A stretch of 49,880 nt of DNA, taken from positions 1 through 49,880 of the forward strand of contig DAIDHX010000177.1 in assembly GCA_027451885.1 (NCBI GenBank), given 5' to 3'. Position 1 is the stretch's first letter. Every line of letters begins with the position of its first letter. Of the stretch, positions 18,681-26,520 are shown piece after piece. The notes under the pieces are model-generated. The model was not told where the DNA came from. It saw only the letters and a list, made by a program, of their open reading frames with translations, and ran no database searches. Made by a program: the position numbers and the translations under genes. The DNA is from Planctomycetales bacterium. Lineage in GTDB: Bacteria; Planctomycetota; Planctomycetia; Isosphaerales; Isosphaeraceae.

Positions 18681-19781
18681 CTAACCTTTGCGCCCGTCGA
18701 TGCGGACCGTTTTCTCGGCGTTGCGAATGGTGGCCTTGCGCGTTGCGGGCATGGGCTCGGCAATCGGCTCGAGGCAGCCCCGGAGCTTTGCCATCGCCTT
18801 TTTCTCGATGTGCCGCAGGCGTGGCACGGGCAGTCCGCAGTCGAGACTGAGCTGTTTGAGCGTACGAACCGGGCCGCTGGATATTTTCCGCGGCGCGGCC
18901 TGGGCTGCGCCTGGGGAACAGCCGTCGGATTCCATTGGCACGGGGAGGCTCGCCGGGGTTTTGAGATCGAGCTCGATCTGGTAACGGGAGCAGACGATCC
19001 AGGCCTCGAACGGAGTCAGCATGGCCAGGGCTTTTTGCACAGCGGCCCGATTTTCCTCGTCCATGAGCGGGCGGTCGACGGCGCTTGCCTCGTGGCAGAA
19101 GTTGCGATCAAAATCCATGGGGTAGACACGATCCAGGAGCGCCTGGCGGAGGACGCGGAGTTTTTTGACGGGCACGTCGAGGCGGCGCGCGACATCGGCC
19201 GGATCGATCTGCGCCAGGAGATCGCGGCAGGCAGGGAACTCATCGCTGTCTCCGACCTCGACCGCGAGCTTCAAGTAACGCGTGCGCATCAGCCGAGCAT
19301 ATTCCGGCAAGCGCACGATCGACGTGTCTTCTCCCAATGCGCGGTGGATGAACGCGCGGATCCAGTAGGTTGCGTAAGTGCCGAATCTCACGATGTGGGC
19401 GGTTGGATCGAAGAGCTCGGCCGCCCTGATAAGGCCCAGGTTGCCCTCCTGGACGAGATCATCGACGGGCACCCTGGATTGAGAGTAGAACCGCGCCACG
19501 TAGCCCACGAGCCGAAGATTCGCCAGCACGAGCCTGTCACGCGCCTCCATGTCGCCTGCCTTGATCCGCGCGGCGAGTTCGCGTTCTTGCTCGGCTGTCA
19601 GCAGGTCGTCGTCCGGGGTCTCGTGATTGCGTTGCCTGTCCAACCAGGGCTGGCCGGCGAAGGCGCGTTTGCGCCCCTTGGTCCGCGGCTCCTGGGATGC
19701 ATCCTTGCGCAGGCGTCTGGCTGGCCGTTCCGTGCTCGAAGTCGCCGCCCGTTTCGCTTGATCGATCATGGCTATGCTCAT
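18681..19781 (-). CDS. Phage-encoded sigma-70 family RNA polymerase sigma factor
   Basis: 366 residues with a basic N-terminal extension (about 1-50). Region 1.2: LTAEQERELAARIKAGDMEA (about 61-80). Region 2: NLRLVGYVARFYSQ, VDDLVQEGNLGLIRAAELFD and FGTYATYWIRAFIHRAL (about 88-155), which are the core-binding and -10 recognition helices. Region 3: DPADVARRLDVPVKKLRVL. Region 4: LTPFEAWIVCSRYQI and LKQLSLDCGLPVPRLRHIEKKAM. About 33 residues separate 4.1 from 4.2, roughly 20 more than usual. Region 1.1 is absent. It has the architecture of a primary/group 2-3 factor, not an ECF factor, and could redirect host RNA polymerase to phage promoters. The start has only a weak ribosome site; ATG at 19769 is an alternative. 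Confidence 0.92.
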   Translation of the reverse strand: MSIAMIDQAKRAATSSTERPARRLRKDASQEPRTKGRKRAFAGQPWLDRQRNHETPDDDLLTAEQERELAARIKAGDMEARDRLVLANLRLVGYVARFYSQSRVPVDDLVQEGNLGLIRAAELFDPTAHIVRFGTYATYWIRAFIHRALGEDTSIVRLPEYARLMRTRYLKLAVEVGDSDEFPACRDLLAQIDPADVARRLDVPVKKLRVLRQALLDRVYPMDFDRNFCHEASAVDRPLMDEENRAAVQKALAMLTPFEAWIVCSRYQIELDLKTPASLPVPMESDGCSPGAAQAAPRKISSGPVRTLKQLSLDCGLPVPRLRHIEKKAMAKLRGCLEPIAEPMPATRKATIRNAEKTVRIDGRKG

Positions 19782-19808
19782 TTCATCAATAATCTAGAAA
19801 TGAAGGGA

Positions 19809-20261
19809 TCAGGGCATGCGATAGATAACGCGGGTACGGCGGGGGGCTGGCCTTGAGGCTGAAGGAGGATCAAGCCGCCAGCGTGCCTGCTCGACGGCCT
19901 CGACCGCGGCCTTGGCCGTGGGGAAGGAGCGGCTCAGCGGGCGGGCGCCCACGGCCGCCACGGGGCGGATGTACCACCGCGCCGCCTCGTGTCCTTCCTG
20001 GAACTGAACATTGAAACGCGGCGTGTAGACGCTCACGCGGTCGCCGGTCACGGGATCGCGCACCACCAGCGAGCCGTCGACCCGCCTGGGCTCGATGCGC
20101 GGGCCCTGAGACCAGGGCTGGTTCGCCGCCTCGAGCGCCCGAGCCCGGGCCGCGGCCGATCCTGGATGAATCGGCAGCCGCGAACGTGCCGAGAGCCGTA
20201 CAGGCTGGCTCGATTCCTGGGAAGCGCCGCGGTCCCGGTCAGAAAACCGATGCGTGTTCAT
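19809..20261 (-). CDS. Hypothetical phage protein
   Basis: 150 residues from the ATG at 20261, chosen for the AAGGA upstream; longer open frame exists but would run into the pentapeptide gene. N-terminal third is Arg/Ser/Ala-rich and probably disordered (RLSARSRLPIHPGSAAARAR). The C-terminal half has SLVVRDPVTGDRVSVYTPRF, FQEGHEAARWYIRPV and an FPTAKAAVEAVEQARWRL helix, compact enough to be a small folded domain. I do not recognise the family. It sits directly upstream of the sigma factor with 27 bp between and is probably co-transcribed. Confidence 0.65.
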   Translation of the reverse strand: MNTHRFSDRDRGASQESSQPVRLSARSRLPIHPGSAAARARALEAANQPWSQGPRIEPRRVDGSLVVRDPVTGDRVSVYTPRFNVQFQEGHEAARWYIRPVAAVGARPLSRSFPTAKAAVEAVEQARWRLDPPSASRPAPRRTRVIYRMP

Positions 20262-20376
20262 ACTCAAGTCCTTGGACGGATCGCGCGAGCCGCGAAGCGC
20301 GTGGAACGCCCCGGGACCCAGGCGGCTGGGCCGTTTGGTTTCGTGAACGGGAACGATGCGGGAAACCGCGGCGGGG

Positions 20377-21087
20377 CTAGGCCCGCGCGGCCTGCACGCG
20401 AACCGGTGGGGGATCCGCGTGGAAGGGGGCTTGCGCGCGGGCAAGCCGTGCGCTTGAGGCACGGAGGAACGCTGGGGCGTTGTCGCCTTCGCGGACGTGC
20501 CGCGCGAGCGCATCGATCGCGCGATCGGCCAGCGAGCCCATGCCGATCAAACGCCTGAGCCAGTCGAACGGCTTGCCCTCGTCGTGGAAGACCAGATCGA
20601 GAATCAACCGCTCCTTGTGCTCGAGCGGCAGCTTGTTGCCAAGCAGAAGAAGCGGGATTTCGATCCAGCGCCACTCGAGGATCGCGCCTTCAAGCTGTGC
20701 TTGATCGAGCTGAGCGCCGGCGAGCTGAGCACCCGACAGCAAGGCGCCGCGGAGATCCGCCCGCGAAAGATCCGCCCCGCGCAGATCCGCGCTGCGCAGG
20801 TCCGCGCCCTGCAAAAACGCCTGATTCAAGCGAGCGAAACGCAAATCCGCGCCCCGCAGATCGGTTTCTCGCAGGTAAGCGCCGCGGAGATCCGCCCCGG
20901 CGAACGAGGAGGCCCGAAAGTCGACGCGATAAAAAAAGCCGCTGGTCAGCGTGCGCCCGGCAAGATCGACGCCGGCAAGCCGCTCGCCGCGGCGGGCGGC
21001 CTGTTCCAGGCCCCGAGACAGCGACGATCCCCGCACGACCAGGACCACGCTTCCCGTCCCGCGCTCGGTAATGCAGTACGCACCCAT
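20377..21087 (-). CDS. Pentapeptide-repeat protein
   Basis: 236 residues from the ATG at 21087 with GAGGGA upstream. Residues about 55-135 are uninterrupted pentapeptide repeats with the A(D/N)LxX pattern (GADLRGAYLRETDLRGADLR, GADLSRADLRGALLSG), which fold as a right-handed four-sided helix. Before them is a short domain with SVVLVVRGSSLSRGLEQA; after them a helical C-terminal domain (LPLEHKERLILDLVFHDEG, LIGMGSLADRAIDALA). Some pentapeptide proteins mimic DNA and protect or inhibit gyrase; a role in the phage replication module is possible but not shown. Confidence 0.88.
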   Translation of the reverse strand: MGAYCITERGTGSVVLVVRGSSLSRGLEQAARRGERLAGVDLAGRTLTSGFFYRVDFRASSFAGADLRGAYLRETDLRGADLRFARLNQAFLQGADLRSADLRGADLSRADLRGALLSGAQLAGAQLDQAQLEGAILEWRWIEIPLLLLGNKLPLEHKERLILDLVFHDEGKPFDWLRRLIGMGSLADRAIDALARHVREGDNAPAFLRASSARLARAQAPFHADPPPVRVQAARA

Positions 21088-21199
21088 GGCCAGTCCCTCA
21101 ACCGCTAAGGCTCGGATCCAGAGAACTCGAAAAGACGCGGGCGCGAAGCGCCCCAGGGACGCCCCGCGCCCGCCCGCGAGCATGTCACGAGGCCGCGAA

Positions 21200-21460
21200 T
21201 CACGCCGGACCGATCGGGCTGGTCGGCGGGAACGTGGGCTCGTCCGTCGGTGGGCACTCCGGAGGAGTCGACGGCGGAGGTTCCGGACAGGGGGGAGGAT
21301 CAATCGGATCATCCGGATCATCGGGGTCGCTGACGCTCCCGCCATCGGAGACAGACGCGTAGGCCACGTCCGCCGTCGCGGCGACCATCACCGCCGCCGT
21401 CGAGGGGAAGAGCTTCAGCTCGAGGAGCTCGAGCCCAAGGCTCGCAACCTTCTTGCGCAT
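21200..21460 (-). CDS. Small Asp/Pro-rich hypothetical protein
   Basis: 86 residues. A basic start (MRKKVASLGLELLELKLF) and a hydrophobic stretch (STAAVMVAATADVAYASVS) are followed by a low-complexity tail: DPDDPDDPIDPPP, then Pro/Glu/Thr-rich to the end. The first half could be a weak membrane or signal segment. AAGGA lies 9 bases before the ATG. No family is recognised. Confidence 0.55.
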   Translation of the reverse strand: MRKKVASLGLELLELKLFPSTAAVMVAATADVAYASVSDGGSVSDPDDPDDPIDPPPCPEPPPSTPPECPPTDEPTFPPTSPIGPA

Positions 21461-21562
21461 GGTTCACCAGTCCTTGCAAAATGAGAAAGGCGTAAGACCG
21501 TTACAAACCGTCCGCCGAGAAAGGCCCCCAAGAATTCGCTCGCCCTTCCCGTCCGCTCAACC

Positions 21563-21591
21563 AGATAAGATCCCCGTATCGGGGAGATAAG
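21563..21591. promoter_or_regulatory. Operator-like hairpin flanked by direct heptamers
   Basis: CCCCG TAT CGGGG (21572-21584) is bracketed by two identical AGATAAG heptamers (21563-21569 and 21585-21591). It lies in the 212-bp gap upstream of the Asp/Pro-rich gene, a likely place for a promoter of the accessory and replication operon. Binding by a regulator is inference. Confidence 0.3.
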
Positions 21592-21672
21592 TTGCATAAA
21601 AAGGAGAAAACTTTTCGCGGGCGCAAGGATGTGCGGTCTCGGAGTCTGCGCCCTTGAGGAAAGCTCTCGGGG

Positions 21673-21981
21673 CTAGCGTTTGGGGATGGCGGGGAGATCG
21701 GAGCTGAGAATGCGGGCGACGCGTTCGCAGGCGGCGATGTACATGAAGTCGAGGGCGAGCTGAACGCGGCCCGAGGGGTCGGAATCGCGTGCTCGGAGCT
21801 GAAGAAGCGGAGTGATCGCGCGGAGCCAAAGCCGCTTTTCGACCTCTTCGTCCAGCACTGCGTCCAGGAATTGCTGGGCGGCCTCGTCATCGAAAACGGG
21901 TTGTTCCTTCGAGCTGCCGCTGCCGGGATGAGGTTTGCCTGAATTGCCAGGAGTTTTGCCTGAATTGCTGGGTTGCGGCAT
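21673..21981 (-). CDS. Hypothetical phage protein
   Basis: 102 residues. The N-terminal 25 are Ser/Gly/Pro-rich with a short repeat (SGKTPGNSGKP) and likely disordered. The rest is amphipathic helix: DEAAQQFLDAVLDEEVEKRLWLRA, trimmed here to its key acidic and Leu residues, then LALDFMYIAACERVARIL. GAGG precedes the ATG. Not recognised; the size and position suit a small accessory or DNA-binding protein. Confidence 0.55.
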   Translation of the reverse strand: MPQPSNSGKTPGNSGKPHPGSGSSKEQPVFDDEAAQQFLDAVLDEEVEKRLWLRAITPLLQLRARDSDPSGRVQLALDFMYIAACERVARILSSDLPAIPKR

Positions 21982-22064
21982 GGTCGACCTCAGGGGTTGG
22001 AGGAAACGAGGAGAGATGAAGCGCGAGGGGAGAAGAAGCGCGTGGCCGGGTGCTCGAGAGGCAT

Positions 22065-22129
22065 GTCTTGCGTATGCGGGAGAGCGTGTGACGGTGCGTC
22101 TGTCTGATGGGCGTCTTGCGTATGTGGGA
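22065..22129. repeat. Pair of 17-bp direct repeats
   Basis: GTCTTGCGTATGCGGGA at 22065-22081 recurs with one change (C to T at the thirteenth base) at 22113-22129, exactly 48 bp apart. The bases in between are only loosely similar. The pair lies in the gap upstream of the gene at 21673-21981 and could be a repressor or iteron site. Confidence 0.45.
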
Positions 22130-22167
22130 TGGTGTGGAACGGGCCGTGCGTGGGACGCGCGGGAGGC

Positions 22168-22491
22168 TCAAGAACGGGCGTGGGCTGGTTGGGTCGAGGC
22201 GACGCAGGCCAGGCATTCAGCCAGGGCCACAAGCGTGTTCATCTTTCGCCCGCAGCGCGCGCCTGAGCAGGCGCAATCGCCGATCTGGGTTCGATCGGGG
22301 CAGGCATCGACCTGGGCGCGGTGGGCGAGGACGTGGGCAAGTGCCGGGGCCGCGGAGGATTCCGGCTCGTGCTCGAGGCGGGATCGGTTCACGATGTGCG
22401 CCAGGCGGTTTGGATCGCCAGTGCGTGCCCACTCACAGAAGAGCGGCCACGCGAGGCAGATTCCTGGGCACGGGCACGCTGGGCAGCTCAT
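22168..22491 (-). CDS. Small cysteine-rich phage protein
   Basis: 107 residues with 11 cysteines. The start is MSCPACPCPGICLAWPLFC, giving Cys3, 6, 8, 12 and 19; a second cluster lies about 64-79 (ACPDRTQIGDCACSGARC) and a CxxC (ECLAC) near the end. The ATG overlaps the stop of the upstream tail gene as ATGA, so translation is coupled. The spacing suggests a zinc or iron-sulfur site. It may be a tail-associated or DNA-binding protein; no family assigned. Note that a longer frame continues upstream but only overlaps the tail gene out of frame. Confidence 0.7.
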   Translation of the reverse strand: MSCPACPCPGICLAWPLFCEWARTGDPNRLAHIVNRSRLEHEPESSAAPALAHVLAHRAQVDACPDRTQIGDCACSGARCGRKMNTLVALAECLACVASTQPAHARS

Positions 22492-23630
22492 GAGGTCACC
22501 GTAACAGTCTGGCCTGCGCACGGCAGGGCGTATGGGGTGAGATCGTCGACACAGCTTGCAGGCACGACCGACGGCATCACTCCCGTGAGCGAGATGGTCT
22601 CGCCGATCGTTCCCGTAAGCTGGATGGACGTGGTGCGGCAGGAGTTCGTCGGTGCGCAACTGGAGGGGGATAGCGTGAAGCCGTCGTAGCCGCCGGTCGC
22701 GGCGTTGTAGCGTCCCAGCGCGCTTGTGCTGATCAGCCCGGTCATGGACGTGGTGCTTGTAGGGCAGGCGAGGCCGATACTCCAGATGGTTGTTCCGGTG
22801 ACGGTGTTGGGGAATCCCGACCAGTTGCACGTGCCTGAATCTTCAGCCACGCCGGCGGTTTGGATGATCGAGGGCAGCGTGTTGTAGACGGCCGGCGAGC
22901 CTGAGCTGCCGGTCGCATTGAGCGTGTAGGTCTGGTTGCAGACGGTTAGATAGAGCTTTGACTGGAGCGGAAAGCTCATGGTGGAGCAGCAGTAATAGCC
23001 TGAAATGGGGCCGGGGGCGACAACCGTCAGGCCAGCGGTGAGGTAAAGATACTTGCTCCCCCACGCGTAGCGGTTGAGTGGGAAACCACCGTTGTAGGAG
23101 GTGCCGACCCAGTAAACTCCCGCCGAGGCGATGTTGAAATCCACCATGCCGTTCGAGTTGGTGGATCCGGAGAAGAACGGCGTGCTGGTTGGCGACGAGG
23201 AGATCGTCACGGCGATGCCGGCGATTGGGCCGGAGCAGCCGACGATCTGCAGCGATGCTGAAGGGACAGGCGTTGCTCCGCGATACGCGACCCAGCGGCC
23301 GGCGACGGCATGGGCGGTGAGCAGGTCGCCGGCGAGCGGTGCGTGACCCAGCACGATGACTGGGAGCGACTGCGAGGAATCCGCGGTCGGCGTTGCCGCG
23401 CCCCCGGAAAGTTCCACGCCGTCGAGCTCCACCGGATGCGCAAGATAAACGTGGTTCGGCTGCGACGGCATCGATCCGCCGTTGTAGATCTGAACCAGCC
23501 TGCGCGGGGTCGCGCGCGGCTGGGGATCTGGGATTCGGCCGACGGTCGATTCCAGGTCGTTCCTGCGGTTGCGCGCGGCCCTCTGGTCGCGAGCGACCGA
23601 GTGATGAACGTGCTTATGATCATCCATCAT
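22488..23630 (-). CDS. Phage tail/fibre-associated protein with an Ig-like segment
   Basis: 380 residues. A His/Arg-rich N terminus (about 1-50) is followed by a small beta domain (about 55-118: VELDGVELSGGAATPTADSS, ending AVAGRWVAYRG) that is clearly related to the whole C-terminal part of the next protein upstream. Then a carboxypeptidase-regulatory/Ig-like segment (PIAGIAVTISSSPTSTPF, NSNGMVDFNIASAGVYWV) and a Ser/Thr/Cys-rich beta region to the end. Such domain strings are usual in receptor-binding or fibre proteins. Position at the distal end of the tail module supports this. Confidence 0.65.
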   Translation of the reverse strand: MMDDHKHVHHSVARDQRAARNRRNDLESTVGRIPDPQPRATPRRLVQIYNGGSMPSQPNHVYLAHPVELDGVELSGGAATPTADSSQSLPVIVLGHAPLAGDLLTAHAVAGRWVAYRGATPVPSASLQIVGCSGPIAGIAVTISSSPTSTPFFSGSTNSNGMVDFNIASAGVYWVGTSYNGGFPLNRYAWGSKYLYLTAGLTVVAPGPISGYYCCSTMSFPLQSKLYLTVCNQTYTLNATGSSGSPAVYNTLPSIIQTAGVAEDSGTCNWSGFPNTVTGTTIWSIGLACPTSTTSMTGLISTSALGRYNAATGGYDGFTLSPSSCAPTNSCRTTSIQLTGTIGETISLTGVMPSVVPASCVDDLTPYALPCAGQTVTVTS

Positions 23631-23949
23631 AGCGAAACACCCAGCGCCCGCCGACGGCGGATGCGATCACGTATGTTCCCTGGGGCGGCACGGCCGTTCC
23701 AAGATTGAGCAGGTAGAGGACCTGAGTCGTGTCGGCGGTGAAGGTCGCGGTTTGCCCCTCGGCCTCGACGGCGTCGATCTCGAGCGGGTTTGCGGCGTAG
23801 AACGCGGCGGCGGTGGTCGGATAGGAGGAGACGGCGGTCGTTGCGGCGAGGACCGATGCCCCTGGAGATGGACCGGAAGCGGGCAGTCGATCCGAGTCGA
23901 TCGCCAGCGACTGGTGGCGATTGCGTTCGATTCTGGCGTCCTGGCTCAT
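23620..23949 (-). CDS. Small phage tail protein, paralogous domain
   Basis: 109 residues. After a short charged start, residues about 48-109 (AFYAANPLEIDAVEAEGQ, ending AVGGRWVFRYDG) align along their length with residues about 57-118 of the downstream protein, including the shared ADTTQ/ADSSQ and GRWV positions. The gene end overlaps the next start by 11 bp. It is probably a structural component that interacts with or substitutes for the same site as its larger neighbour. Confidence 0.65.
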   Translation of the reverse strand: MSQDARIERNRHQSLAIDSDRLPASGPSPGASVLAATTAVSSYPTTAAAFYAANPLEIDAVEAEGQTATFTADTTQVLYLLNLGTAVPPQGTYVIASAVGGRWVFRYDG

Positions 23950-23976
23950 GGCGGTTGGTTCCTGGGATTGGATCGA

Positions 23977-26181
23977 TCAGAGCGCGCGTGCGTGCGCCTC
24001 GAGCCGCCGATCCGCAAGCTGGAGCGTGGTCGACTGGCGATTCCCCGCGAGATCCCAGGTCAGCGCGACCACGTAGGGATAGCTCGTGGCCTCGAGCTGC
24101 TCGCCGGCTGCATTCACCTGGAAGGAAGCGTTGCGCCCCAGCACGCCATCGACGCGGTCGCCCACCTTGAGGTAGTCAAGCAGCATCGGGAATGTGCAGG
24201 CGGCGGAGAGCGGCGGCAGCTCGTGGGCGCTTCGAAGCTGCGCGGCGTGGGTGAAAGCCGCGTCGGTGTCGTCCTCGACGATGACGTCGCTCGAGGTGGG
24301 ATTGAATGCGCTCGCGGCCTTGACGGTCTCGCGGCGGAAATGGTCGCGGGCGTCGATCCTGCGCGCAACCACCTGCTGTGTCGGCGACGCGTCGCGGCGG
24401 GGGGCGATCACGCCCAGGTCGTAATCGGCCTCGACCACGGTGGTCAAGCGCAGGTAGAAGCGCGACTCCGAAATCCCGCTTTGGGGATTGGCGATCGAGG
24501 TCACGCCGTGAAGCACGCCGGTCGGCTCCTGCGCCTTCGACACATAGCCACCGGGCGAGGGCAGCCCGATGTTCCAGAGCTCGGGATCATCCGCCGTGAC
24601 CAGAATCCCCAGCCGGTCGTCGAGCAGCCGCCAGTCTCCCTGGATTGGCTGCCAGGTGCCCGTGCCGTTCCACACGCAAGGGGGATTGGGGCCGGCATAA
24701 TCACGTGAAACCGCGAGCTGAGCCCTGCGCTTGCGGTTATTGGGATCGGTGGAGATGAGCGTGTTCGAGCCCGGCCGATAGCGGTTGACGTACGATTGAG
24801 TGCCATCCTGCGCGGGGGGAAAGATGGGAGAAAAATCGATCGGGGTGCTTGCCCAGGCCGACTGCGAAAAGCTCCAGTGGCCGTCGCCGCATTCGTCCGC
24901 CAGGTAGAGCCGGTACATGTCGCGCAGGGTTGGGCCCTGGCCGGCGAGAACCTGGTCGGCGATCTCGATGAACGAGCGGCGGAACTTGACGCGGTTGGCC
25001 GCGAGCGCGTCTGTGGGGCTGGGCGTAAACCCTGGGGCAAGCACGACGCTGATCTCGAGCCGGTCGGGGTGGCTTTCCACCTCGAACTGGTTCGCCAGCC
25101 CCTGGAAATCGAAGACGCCGTGGAACGATCCCAGATTCACAGGCGCTTCGCCCAGCGGTGATCCCGCATTAGGGAGATAGACGGCCTTGGGGTTGACAGG
25201 TCCCGCGGCGTCCTTGCGATAGATCTCGAGCATGTCGTAGGGCTCGCCCGAGGGGGTGGTCTCGCAGTGAAACCGCAGGCCGAAGCCGTAGAAGCCCAGG
25301 AGCTCGCCAACCGCTTCGGGCCAGGGTTTGTTGGTGGCGTCGTAGTCGCGGATGAGGTTGAAATCCTGGGTGTAGGTCGCGGGATTGGTGGGGTCGTAGA
25401 ACTGTGCGCCTGGGAGCGGCCTGCGGTTCTGGAGCAGGGCGTCGAGCGCGGAGAAGTCGGGATTGTCGACCAGGGACCCTGGCGGATTGCAGGTTGCCAG
25501 GATCATGCGGACGGCCTTGGAAAGATCCCAGAAGGTGCGCGGGTCGGGGGTGCGGTCGAGCCTGGGTTCAAGAAAGACGGGGTAGGGAGCGCTTCCAGCC
25601 TCGTCGATGTCGTACCCGGCGGGGGTGCAGTTGGGCAAAAAGCCGCCGATCGATCGCGGGCCGTTATCGGCGGGATTGAACCGCGTCGGCAGCGCAGTGG
25701 ATACGACAGCGCCCGCCTGGGGATCGTCGGCGTTGCGCTCAAGCCGGCCGCCGATCGGCGCGTTCCAGCACTGGATCGCCACACCCACGGCCACGAAAGT
25801 CACCCCCTGGCGGCCGGGCTCGAGATCGGTTTGCGGCAGCCGTGAAAATCCGTGGAAGAGCACGCGCACGCTACCGTCCGGCATCCCCGCCAGAACCACG
25901 AGCTCGTCATCTTCCGCAACCTGGTACGCCGAGCCGACCGAGGCGATCGGCCAGAGCTGCTCGAACTGCGTCGGCCAGCCGAGCGCAGCGGCCTCCTGGT
26001 CCAGGATGTAGCGGAATCGAGCGGATGGCGGCGTTGGGCCTTCCTTGTACTGGATCTGCTCGCAAACGACGTTCGGCAAATGGGCGTACCCTGCGCCTGC
26101 GTCGTACAGGAACACTCCCACGGGGGTTGCGTCGAACGCCAGGGGCGGCGCGATCGGCGTGTAGTCAAACGAGCCGGGCAT
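23977..26181 (-). CDS. Large phage tail/baseplate protein
   Basis: 734 residues. No signal peptide or enzyme motif. Beginning with IAPPLAFDATPVGVFLYDAG and VVCEQIQYKEGPTPPSARF, it reads like a baseplate-hub protein that first forms a tail-ring beta domain. The middle has FWDLSKAVRMILATCNP and PWPEAVGELLGFYGFGLRF, similar in feel to late-control (gpD-like) hub domains; the C-terminal part (GDRVDGVLGRNASFQVNAAGE) has a hub-type beta-barrel look. It lies downstream of the distal tail genes. Hub is the best guess from size and order, not from a firm motif. Confidence 0.55.
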   Translation of the reverse strand: MPGSFDYTPIAPPLAFDATPVGVFLYDAGAGYAHLPNVVCEQIQYKEGPTPPSARFRYILDQEAAALGWPTQFEQLWPIASVGSAYQVAEDDELVVLAGMPDGSVRVLFHGFSRLPQTDLEPGRQGVTFVAVGVAIQCWNAPIGGRLERNADDPQAGAVVSTALPTRFNPADNGPRSIGGFLPNCTPAGYDIDEAGSAPYPVFLEPRLDRTPDPRTFWDLSKAVRMILATCNPPGSLVDNPDFSALDALLQNRRPLPGAQFYDPTNPATYTQDFNLIRDYDATNKPWPEAVGELLGFYGFGLRFHCETTPSGEPYDMLEIYRKDAAGPVNPKAVYLPNAGSPLGEAPVNLGSFHGVFDFQGLANQFEVESHPDRLEISVVLAPGFTPSPTDALAANRVKFRRSFIEIADQVLAGQGPTLRDMYRLYLADECGDGHWSFSQSAWASTPIDFSPIFPPAQDGTQSYVNRYRPGSNTLISTDPNNRKRRAQLAVSRDYAGPNPPCVWNGTGTWQPIQGDWRLLDDRLGILVTADDPELWNIGLPSPGGYVSKAQEPTGVLHGVTSIANPQSGISESRFYLRLTTVVEADYDLGVIAPRRDASPTQQVVARRIDARDHFRRETVKAASAFNPTSSDVIVEDDTDAAFTHAAQLRSAHELPPLSAACTFPMLLDYLKVGDRVDGVLGRNASFQVNAAGEQLEATSYPYVVALTWDLAGNRQSTTLQLADRRLEAHARAL

Positions 26182-26520
26182 GTGAGATTCCGATGTGAAA
26201 TGAGATTGCGGATTTCCAGCTTCAGGCTTCGTCCGCGCGACCGGGTACGCGACCGGGGCTCAGGAGAAACAGAATCACCGAGCGAATACGCACAATCTGG
26301 AGGGGTCTGGCGAAACCGCGGTCGAACTTATGGTAGCCCAGGCGCGCTTAGGCTTCTCGATTGCGATTGGACAGCGCGAGCGAGCCGGGTTTTCTAACGG
26401 CAGGTCACGGACGAGCGGGAGTTAGCCCAGGTGAATATGCCATGGAGCAGGCTGCAAAACGCGGTCGGGATGATGGGAAGAAAATGAACTGGCCAGTGAT
26501 GTAAGACGTCAGTCGTTGTG
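26182..26520. other. Intergenic stretch between hub candidate and glycosyltransferase
   Basis: 339 bases with no gene I can support. Composition is mixed, less GC-rich than the hub gene to its left. It holds the upstream region of the hub gene and the 3' flank of the glycosyltransferase gene. No hairpin with a T tail was noticed. Confidence 0.5.

Noticed and set aside
17499-19856. 785-codon open frame on the plus strand opposite the primase and sigma genes
   Set aside because: It lies antisense to two genes with clear family motifs; its own translation has no domain and is the usual high-GC shadow.
21990-22232. 80-codon frame with repeated PHTQD words
   Set aside because: The words come from the 17-bp direct repeats; no ribosome site and it overlaps the end of the Cys-rich gene.
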